From Daphnia carinata (lineage: Eukaryota; Arthropoda; Branchiopoda; Diplostraca; Daphniidae), in assembly GCF_022539665.2 (NCBI RefSeq), contig NC_081332.1, positions 6,538,303 through 6,602,302 on the forward strand: a stretch of 64,000 bases of DNA, in the 5' to 3' direction. Both the position numbers and the translations under genes were made by a program. This document shows positions 49,501 to 60,484 of the stretch, piece by piece (position 1 is the stretch's first letter; the number at the start of each line of letters is the position of its first letter). Below the pieces are notes generated by a model, which was given only the letters and a program-made list of their open reading frames with translations, was not told where the DNA came from and made no database searches.

Positions 49501-52500
49501 CCTTCTTTTCTCCGACTCTTTTCAACGGCGATCTCAATTTGGCCCTTTGCTGTTTTGCGAAAAACAAACCAATGGCATTTTCAAATCTGCGCATCGCTTC
49601 GCGGAAAAAAAAAAAAAAAAAAAAAAAACACTTCAAAATTGCTTACCTTTTGTGACTTGTGATTGATTAAAAGACTTTGATCGATCACTTGGGGGCTGTC
49701 CTGCTGTATGCAAATGACCATTTTGCTTCGTATGTATTTTCATGTAGCTACACAGGTGTTGTGTGTCTACCTACCTCAGTTAATTTATTTAACGTGTAGC
49801 GACAGGTACAACGCCGATGGCGTGAGGGGACTAGAAGTGTATTTAAGAAAGGAAACGTCTATGGTGAAGTGATAAACAGAATATTAATGGTTTTCTTTTT
49901 TTTTTTTTCTCTCTCTTTCTTTTTCTTCCTTATTGTCCCTTTTGTGTTGTATTCTTTTATTGTAGGTGACGTGGTTTCGAAGGAAAGACTTCCATCTGCT
50001 GACAGTGGGACACGCCGTGTACTCGAGCGACGAACGGTTCCATGTGCAAGGACCAATGCGATCTACTCAGGTGACGAGTTGAAATCATTTCAAAAGTAGA
50101 ACGTTCTTTTTACCGTGTCTAAAGCGTTGCGACACCTGGCCTCTTCCCTAGCGTCTTTTTGCACCCGGTTATTCTTTCCATTTTCGACGTTCGAATCAAT
50201 ATCTCTCGATTCTATCTTCTTCTTCTTCCTTTTTTTTTTTTTTTTTTTTTTTTTTTTCTTCCCTATTTTCATCTTTTTTCTTTTATATCTAATTCCGCTT
50301 TCCTTTTATTCAATTTTTTCATTTTTGTCTTCTCCTGAGTTCTCTATCTATTCAGCCTCTAGTGCCTATATAAAAACAAGATGTCGGCATCCGTAACGAA
50401 AGGGCGTTCGGCTAAAAGTTTTTCTTTTTTTTTTTTTAAGCCAATCTCTAAGATTTACATATAGTCGTTCCAAATGAAACGTCGGCTTCTCTCCCCCCCC
50501 CCCTCCTTTTTGTGTATGTGTGTTAAACGGGACTTGAAAATGTAGGAGAAGAGCCTAAGGTCGCCAGTTGGAAAACTCGTCTAGAGGACAGTGAATGGGG
50601 GCAATCATATTTTTATTGAATGCGATTCAAATAATCGATCGAAGAGGGCGCGATGGAAAAGAGAGGACATTTGTTAACGCACATCTATCGACGCTTTGCC
50701 ATAAGGTTTCAATATATAACGCGAATGTATTACGCCTGATTTATAATGTCCATTTTGAAAGAATGGAAAAGAGAATTCCTGGAACGCTGGCGAGGAGTGA
50801 ATGTAAGGTCCATAGCTGCATTTTTCTGTTCCAGCACTCTCCGATCTAGAACCTACTCCTAATGTTTATTTTGTCAAGATGCAATACTCAGGTAATGGTT
50901 CAAGTGCATACAACATTCCAGTAAAAATTCCATTTGCCATGTTTCTTACTCTACTCGGACGAGCCATTTTCTTTCAATAAAATATCGATTTCTAAGAAGA
51001 TAAGTAGATGAAAGCATTCTGCACTTAAACTTGGCATGTGTACAACGCCCCAAACACCCCCCCCCCCCTCCCACCCATACCGATCCCCTGCATATATTTT
51101 TTATTTTTCTGGCCGTTAAACTTCATGTCAGATTTCTTAGCCAGCAAGTACCTCCACTTTTATAATTAGAAATCAGAAAGGTGGAGAGGGGAGCATTCCG
51201 AGTAGTCACCGATGGCTGTATGAACGACTCAAGATTTTCGTGAAGATGTTCCTCAATAACCGCACGCACTTGCCGTTCGGTTATCGTTTCTATAGTTCGC
51301 CCCAGCCTGCATCGTCAAAATAATTAGTTAGGTGGCACGCACCACCGCACAGGTATTTTGATTCGCAATTTCACTTGGCGCACTGCATGGGCACACACAC
51401 GCACATTGGAAATGGAACGAGGGTTGCATCAGGGCACGGACACACGGGGCAGGGGAGGTCGTCCCCTCGATGTACGCACTTGGAGCACAATCTGCGCGCT
51501 GGAAGGACTCCGGAGGAACAGCAGTTTGGGATAGCAAAAAAAAAAAAAATGCCTTCGCGTACACGAATGTACTCGCTAGACAATTTACGTTTGAAGTCTA
51601 ACGAACCGACGCAAATGTCACTCTCCCCGCCGATGACTTATACCGTACGACCCGTGTATTTGAAAGGACACAGACAGATCGAATATTGAAGAGCCTCTGT
51701 GAGTCTACGCGACTTAATTGTAAGGAAATGGCGCGACGGCAAGAGCCTATACTTGAACGGCAAATCAAAGATATCGGTAAGGTATCTAGAACGAAAATTT
51801 CATGTTTTCTTTTCTTTTTTTTTTTTTCTGAAGCATCCTTCCCTTTTGCGCTTGTCTTACATAAGAAAAACTTTTCTTTTTCGCCATACGTACAGACGGT
51901 TTCGATAGAAACACGCAACCTGTCAACACGAAGCCTATATACATTCACAATATAAATAATGCACATTTTCATTCGTCGAACCGTAAGAAGACCTACAATA
52001 CAGATAAGAAGAGATAAAACATTTCAAATCAAAATCCGTCTCTATCCATCCAGTTCCGTTGTTGAACTGAGTGATTTTTTACAGCAGGAAAGAGAGGAAC
52101 GTACTAGTCAAAAGACAGGGTGACAGGACAGGGGAAAAAGAAAAAGAGCTGACATTCGACTTTTGAATGTTTGATTGATTGGCTGGAGTAGGAAAAAAAA
52201 AAAAAAAACGCGAATAAACCAAACACTGCTACCCTGTCTGCTCAGATAGAGTATAGCTACATATATTTTATTTAAAAAAACTGCTAGCCATAACAGAACT
52301 ATTCTTTGAAATATTCATGTCGGCCGCCCACGTTTGCCGACGTGTGCCCAGCCCTACTCCGTCGTCACATCAAAGGCAGTGGGACGAACAACCAATGGAA
52401 GGGGACAACATCTTCTTGTACATTCTCTCGCTTCCCTATCCGTTTGGCTCGTTTTCGTCCCTCTTTTTCTTCCTTTTTTCTACAGTCCGGGCCGATCTCT

Positions 52501-55500
52501 CCGACAATAGATTCCTTCTTAGCAGATGATTTTCTATGGATTCCACCGTTCCGCTTTTCAGCACGTCTAGTCAGCAACGCTACTCAGTGTCTGCAACTCG
52601 AGGCTAGAAAATATACAGCAGCATCCAGCTGCATTGAGATATATATATATATATATATATATACAGTATATAGATATATACTGAATAGACATGTTTACAT
52701 AGTGGTGGTAGGGCACACTTTGTGAACGACGGCCATGTGTCGAATGCGAAACGAATGAATGATGTACTAGAAAGAGAGCGACAGAAGAAAATACACGAGC
52801 TATGTAAGGGTGGGTCGATGGAGGCGGGAGGTCGCGGTAAAGAAGGGAGAGGCAAAGGTTTTAAGAAAACGTGACGGTTGATGCGGCAGACGCGTCCAAG
52901 TAGCACGAGACGACAGCGGCTGAAACAAATGGTGTGGGAGGTGGTAGCAGGATGTTGAATTGCACCATTTTTATTTATTTTTCTCTTTCTTTGGTTTTTA
53001 TTTTATTTCTCTCTTTTCTCTGTCTCTTTTTTTTTTTAAATGTCCCGTGTCCGTGTCAATAAAGAATTTTTTTTTTTTTTTTTTTTCTTTTGAGGTACCG
53101 GTATAAAGGGAAAAATAATAACGAACGTTAAGAACATGGCCAGCTGTTTCCATTGGGGAAATAAGACGAGTGACATTGTTTTGTTTTGTTTTTTTTTTTC
53201 GTCTCGCTTGGGCCTAACGTTTTTTTTTTTTATTGCCGAAATCTTCAGCGTCTCGCTTGCTCAGTGAATCTAGAAAAAGATCTTTAAACACAAAAAGAAA
53301 TGAAAAAAAAAACAAAACAAAACAAAACAAAAATAGAATGATCCGTTCGGTTGTGTTCAACTTGACGCCCACCATCTTATTATGCATTCGGCACGTTTAA
53401 AAATAACCCGATATCTAGATAAATCTATTGTGATATCTTTTACATCTCTCTATCGAAAGAATGGGATAAAAAAAACAAAAAAACATACAGTACATCCAAG
53501 AATACACGTATCACAGCAAGAACGTCCTTGTGCGATTGGCTGGGAAGCCTTTCATCGACTTTTTTCTGTTCCCCTTGTAAAGGTATTCCAATTATTCAAA
53601 TTCCTTTGCAACAAATTCGCGATTCTCTACTTTGGCTCCGTACTTTGTTGACAAGCTGTTAAAAAAAAAAAAAAAAAAAAAACTCGAATAAGGCAGCCGC
53701 ACTTTGTTATCTAGCGCTGCCGAGCAACATCCATTTTGTTTCTTTCGTCGCCAGTTGTTCTTCATGTCGAACGTTCCTCGTTTCCGCTCGATTTTGCTTT
53801 CTCCCCTTCGCTGTGCGGTCGTGTTGTCTTTATAATCCCTCCCCTCCAAATTCTATCATCACTCATCAGACGAAAAAAAAAAAATAATAATAAAACGGAA
53901 GCGCCCCTATTCAAACCGAAACGAAAGAAAAGGGTCTACTGGCTATTTGCGTGAAGACGATCCAACTCTTTTGAATGCTCACTATGAGTTACCTCAGATA
54001 CACACATTTTATTTATTTTATTTATTTATATTTTTTTTTTTTGCGAACGCCCGTTAGCTGAGTCTTAGGTCTACTTCCTAATCCGCTTTCTTCTTCTTCT
54101 TTTTCCTTTTTTTTCATGATGGATTCTGTTTGTTTTTTTTTTCCCCTTTTTTGCCCACGTCCGTGCGCGATTGCTGCTTTCACCGCTGGATGTTGGCTGT
54201 GCCTGTGCTGCGTCGATCCGGCCCGTATATTCCCAGACTCAAGATTGGGCACTGCAGATCCGCTTCGTCCAGGAGCGCGACGCCGGATTGTACGAATGCC
54301 AGCTGTCGACTCATCCACCCAGCAGCCTCTTCGTCGAGCTCGTCGTCGTCGGTGAGTTCGTTCCTCCTTTATTTTTCTCTGTCTATACTCTTCTAGCTTA
54401 TTCCTCATCGCCCTATTCTTCTAACGGGCTGTACACCCCGATCCTTGGGACGATTTCGACTATTTTGTGTGTTTGTTTTGTATTTTTTATTTGGCTCTCT
54501 GCTGTCGAATGCTGGCCAAAAAAAGAGGTTTTTTTTTTTTTGTTGTAGAAATCGAGGCTGCGAAAAAAAAAAAAGAAAATGAAGACAAAAGGGAAAGGTG
54601 AAGGAAGACAAAGTAAGTCGGAAAGTTTTGCGCGCGGTAACACACGTCCGTTGACCTACAGGCCCGGAAAACATGAAAAAGACGGTCTTAACTGCTGCCG
54701 AGAGCTAATTAACGTCTCTGATGAAATGGAAAGATTGAGCTGCTCTTCTTCTTCTTCTTCTTTCCTGTTTGACTAATTGATCCAACACCATGGGAATTGT
54801 AGGCGAACGCGTATGCACGAGCCATTACGATGGATGTTATAGGGCGGAGAATGAAAAAAAAAAAAAAAAAAAAAAAATGGGAAAAGTTTTGCGAGGAACC
54901 TTCTTGATGGCCACGTCCGGCGTTGCCCCATCAGTCTGAATCAAATGGAGTGGATGAGAATCAGGCTTCTATCCTTACACTGTATCTCATTATAACTTTT
55001 TTTTTTTTTTTTTTTTTTAGTTCATTTAACCAAATGAGGAACAAGGAAAAAAAAATAAATTAAGACTGGCATGTTTCTTGTTTTTAGTTTTTCTAATGGA
55101 ATCGACTAAAAGGGCGGAATCTTTCATGACGTAACGAGTAATTCTAACAGGTAACGCTAAGTGCCTCCTGTTTGTATCCGCGCTGTTGTTTGGGAATTCT
55201 ATTCCGGCAAGGTCGAGTGTTTCAATCGCATCCTCACGCACTCGATCTCAACGAACGCAACGCCAAAAGGAAACAAAAAAAACAAAAAAACAAAAAAAAA
55301 ACGGCAACTGGAAGAATGTTCACGCTCGCGAACGCCTACGTTCTTCGCATTTATTTGTGGGCGAAAATAGTTCGAAGAAGTAGAGCTCTGGGGGCGCTCT
55401 CTTTCCAAGTACGAAGCGTGGAAGGCAAACAACTTCTCTTTTTCAATCGGCTATTTTTCGGTCACTCTCTCATTGCTCTATTCTTGTTCCGTTATGGGTC

Positions 55501-56776
55501 GATCGATCGATAGAACGAAAGGGCAATGTATACGTAATCAAATGGAGCAATGCCTAACTTTCTACTCGCGTTTCTATACTGTCCTTTTCGGTTGTTGTTT
55601 CTTTTCATTTTCTCAGTCGATTCTCATTTGATTGCGCGGTAAAACACAACCACGATTCGGCAGTCACGCATTTCAAGATGCACTGCATCGCCATTTTATT
55701 TATCTATACTTACTTGGTTTGGCAAATTCGATTTGCATCCGAAACGGGCGGGCACCGGTATCAATGCATAAACTTTGCGCAGGGCAATTGGGTAGCATTT
55801 CACATAGAAATTAGCCTACCGGTAAAACAGGACATCGGAGGCCCTTCGAAACTTAGGGACAAATGAAAAAAGCGACTCGACTTGAATGAGAAAGGAACGA
55901 TATCGAATGACGAGCTCGCAGAAAATGTTTCCATGGCTATCAATCGATATTGACCGACGCGAGCAAGAAAAAAAAAAAAAAATAAATAAAATAAAATAAA
56001 AACTTTTCATGAATGTAAACTGAATCGTTTCGGGTTGCAATGGAAACCCATTCGATACAAATTTTGTGACGGTGTTTGCTGTTTCCTCCCCCCTTTGACG
56101 GCAGCAAAATGGCCGCCTTGGCCATTATATGCGCCCTGCGCTAAACCAATAGATTTTTTTTTGGCTCTGTAACGATTGCAATGGCCGACGTAACATCAAG
56201 GGTAACGGTTTCGTTCGACTGACGTCATCATCTGGCGTTATCAGTTAATGTCATGTTGATCTTGTCATTGCTACGTCCCCTCCCTCCATTTTTTGTTTTC
56301 ACATTTTATGTTTCGATAATACATTTGTGTTGGCAGCGCGACGGAGCTCGTCCCTCGTGTAGACGAAATAAGGCAATGACATCTGTGGTGAATGAAACTG
56401 TCCTTTATTTTTTTTTTTTTCTCTCAATGCAACAGAGGCCCATGCCGAGATCGACGGCGGACCGGAGAAATACGTCAAGAGCGGTAGCACGTTGAAGCTG
56501 ACGTGCCACCTGAGACAGAGCAGTGTGACTCCCGATTTCGTCTTCTGGTATCAAGACGAACGTATGATCAACTACGAAGGGGCAGCCGGCGTCAAAGTCA
56601 TCAGTGACGCAGCATCCAGCACACTCATCATCGAACGAGCTCAGAGCGTCCACTCGGGCAACTACTCGTGCGTCCCCTACAATGTCAACCCGTCGTCCGT
56701 CATCGTTCACATCCTCAATGGTATAAATCCGTTTGAAATGCTCGCAATTCCTCTTTCTGCCTCTCTTTCACTTCCC

Positions 56777-56821
<45 letters not shown>

Positions 56822-59800
56822 CTTCGTATTTCAGCACGTCCGTTACGACCCACTCTACTTCACTAACCACTCCAATTTCCGACTTCTTCGGCTTGTCTCC
56901 TGATTCTCCTCCTCGCCTACCTTATTCCGTCTCGTTACTCCACTCAGCATGTACTTGGTATTTCCTTTTTTTTTTTTTACCTGTTTTTTTTCCAACCTAC
57001 CTCTTCTTGATGGATTGCTTCAAGATACCAACATCGTCGACATTCGCTAACGACATTCAACGATATTGAAGTCTTCTTTCTTCGCTTCAATATTCTTTTC
57101 AAATCAAGGCCTAATGACGATGTCGGGGATAGAAGTAAAAAAAAAAAAAAAAAAAAGAAAACATTCTCTTCAGATCTATAATCCTGATGTACACATCAGT
57201 GCTGTACAAATCTACGTTAAAGCATGCCCGCGAGGGGATATAGCCTATTCATAGCGGTTATTGGTCGTTCGGTCAAATACTCGGCCACAGAATAAGAATA
57301 GCTGATGGCATTAGGACGAAAAGAGGCAGGCCAAAATGCGGCAACAGTATACACCGCTGGTTGAACGGCTTAGTGGGGGCAAACACATAAAAGATTTTTA
57401 GCCAGGTTGTCGTTAATACATTTATTGCTGCCTTTTTAACTATTAGGGCTTCCACCCGTCCAAGAAAAGCAGGTGCATTTTATGAAATGAATTTTCAAAG
57501 AAAAACGCCATCTTCGTTTATCTACCCCCATCTGGTTAGAGATTTCGTGTGTGCAAAGTACAGCTATTTTTAAACGTCAAACTCGTTTGCGACGCACTTA
57601 CTACGCCATTGGATGGCGGTCGCCTTTGCGTAGCTTTTAGTCGTTCGTTATCTTTACGTTTATCTGCATTTAATTTTTGCTGTTAAAAAATATCCCATAC
57701 GGATCAATTATTGCCGATTACAGCACGAAACCATTAACCAAGAAATGGATTTTGACTCATAATAATTTTGTTTGATATCATTCCTTACGGTTACGTGTGT
57801 TTAAGTGTATTGATTTTTCGGTGCTTCGGCAAATGTCGGTGCAATCAGGGAATAATAAATGGAGCCAGGTCTGAGTGTGCAGTTCAACGTGTAGATGTCA
57901 ACTAGTTTTGCCCGATCTCCTTCAACACAATTACGCAGCGTAAAAAGAGAAAAATGGGTTCAGTACGCCAATTATGATGATGTATTTTGATCTCACGTTT
58001 CCACGGCTCCCGAAGTATTGTGCGATGGCGTTAGACTTTCGGCTAATGCCTCCTCTCGCACACGCCAATTGGAAAGCATTTCTATATAGTTGGCTCGTTA
58101 AACAGCTTCAACGATCAGCAGCAGCGCAAGGCAGTTTGTCATCCCCCGAAAAGTAGAATCCTCGGTATAATTCACTGACATTATTCTTTCCGGAAAAAGG
58201 CGAGAAACTCTACACTATATATCTAGACTACGCAGCATTTCAATTAGGATGTTGAAGAAGGCGAGAGCGTTTGCATACAGATAAAGTTGGACCATAAAAA
58301 CTCGAACTTTTTTTTTTTTTGCTGCAGCCGCTCAGTCGTCAAGTACCATAATCTAACGTCTGCTCTTTAAGAGACAGATGAGTATGTAAAAAACAACAAA
58401 AAAAAACAAAAAAAAACAAAATGCGAGTCATCTTCCGGCGTTAGGCAGTACGGCCATAATGGAGTGTTAAGGAAACGAATGCAAAAAACTAAGGAAAAAA
58501 AAAAAACAAAAAAACAAAACATGATTTATTCGCCTACATGTACGTACGTTGACGCCAAATTTAAAGGGCGAACGCGAGGAGGCATCATCTTTAATCTTCC
58601 TCGTTTCTGCGAAAATGGAACACACCAAGCGTGAACTTGTTCTCGGCTCGTGAGAAGCTTGTCGGTGTTAGAGAAACCTTTTCCTCGTCAAATAAAAAGA
58701 AGGTCCATGTTCGTTCACTCCGTCCCGTAATCGAATTTGTCCAAGACCTGCCAGTTGCGACCAGACCGTTTTCTTATAGCGTCGCGAACGTATGCGTACC
58801 GTTGTAGATAACAGGGTGAAAAAAACAAAAACAAAGCAAGAGAAATCGCGAGAACTATAGGGCAAAAGGCAGGCGACATCTGCATCAGTTCATCAATATA
58901 TTCTTCTGAAAGGTCAGGGGGATTTCTTTTTGGCGATAAAAGGAAACGTTATAAGCGGACAACTTGCGACGAAGGAAATGAAAGCAAAAGAAAAGGAAAT
59001 CATCCGCAAGAAAAATGAAAACAGTAACCAAGGGATAGAATGATTTATTTTTTTTTTTTTTTTTGATATCGCTGCATTTCTTGCGACGTCGACATTGCGA
59101 CATGTTTTACTGTGTGCGACTATAGTCCCCACGTCCCACACGCTTTCTATCGCGATGTCAGCGTTGACGGGAGTGCGAAAAGTCATCTGACGGACGTTAT
59201 TCTCCTTCGTTCTTGTCCTGTAACCAATGGCTTCCACTCCACGACCTCAAAATGAATACGTTTTTTTTTTCGATGATATTACATAATACAACTCTTTGTT
59301 GTAACTATGTCCTATTACAGGGAAGTAGGCAAGGCTTCAAAAATTATTTTTGAAAAAAAAAATAAAAAATAGAAAATGTCAATCTTAGGTAAATCACAAG
59401 ATACAATTAAAAGAAATGAATTAGACTAAGACAACGCAGATTAAATTGATCTCAATTTTCTTAATATGTCGTCCTCGCAAAATATCACATCGTGAGAGCA
59501 AATGGAAACAATTAAAAATGAAAGGGGGGACGACAGTTTGTTGTCCCTGAAATTGGGAAGCGAGGGGGGGGGGGAGAGGGGAATTCTTCATTACGTCGCT
59601 AGACACAGCAATGTAGCGCATGTAGCCTAGACCGCTACCGTCATGTGTACAAGTCTCCATACGTTATATATAAATATAGTGCCCAACTGTTTAATATCTA
59701 GCCTCGCTTTGAGGGGAGGGACAAAGGAAGAAGAAAATAACAAAAAAAAAAAAAAAAAAGAAGCTTTCCATGACAACGGTCGTGATAGTGCGGGAGGGGA

Positions 59801-60294
59801 AAAGTCGCCTAACGTGCATGATCCTATGCAACTCTTGCCTCTTTCCACTCCCTATATGTCCGGTCAGCGACATCACAGCGGTCCCAAAACGTCGTTTATA
59901 TATCATAGTGCCACGCTCGCCCGTTTTTGATGACAGCCTACACGCAGATGAAATTACGCCATTCAATTACTATTGGACGGAAACGAATGTACCAACAGCC
60001 GACTCCTTTTCAAATGAAAACCCCAGGAGAGAAGGGGGAGGGAGGGAAATACATCCGGACATTGAATGTGCCAACGCATCGAGCCCTTTGTTTCAAATCA
60101 ATTTTCGGCTAGGCTAAGGGTCATTTTAATTATTTTATATACCGAATAACATCTGGGGAGGGAAATGTCGAAAACAAGCGAACCGTCTGAACGCTACCCA
60201 ATGGCTTTTATCGATTGGCGAAAGCTGCATTTACGTGACCGATTCCTCCGACATCCGGCAAAGTGTTTCACGGTATTTCTAGCTAAACGAAAAG

Positions 60295-60325
<31 letters not shown>

Positions 60326-60452
60326 TCCAACTGAGATTCACGGCCCAATATAACGTTATAAATACGAGCCAAACATGTCGAGTAATAAGGTGAAGAACTC
60401 CAGTTGGGAAGGGTTTTGAACGGTCATTTTCGTGACTTGAGGCAAAAACGGT

Positions 60453-60484
<32 letters not shown>

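Larger units (their letters stand above)
39119..49965 (+). other. Dpr intron 2 (about 10.8 kb)
   Basis: No exon is recognised. It is very rich in homopolymers: A23 at 40215, A27 at 40820, T24 at 41197, G17 at 42488, T24 at 43173, T20 at 43874, A26 at 43978, T21 at 45500, T34 at 46481, A23 at 48328 and A23 at 49606. It has CA repeats at 41982-42020, TTTA repeats at 43511-43534, AAG repeats at 48058-48079, a G-quadruplex motif at 48111-48145, and three ATATACAGTATAT copies. Confidence 0.8.
50071..54236 (+). other. Dpr intron 3 (about 4.2 kb)
   Basis: No exon is recognised. A long pyrimidine-rich stretch with T28 lies at about 50216-50335, close downstream of exon 3. Also present are C10-rich runs near 50492 and 51057, an AT microsatellite at about 52639-52663 ending in the ATATACAGTATAT element, T20 at 53067 and A22 at 53661. 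Confidence 0.8.
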
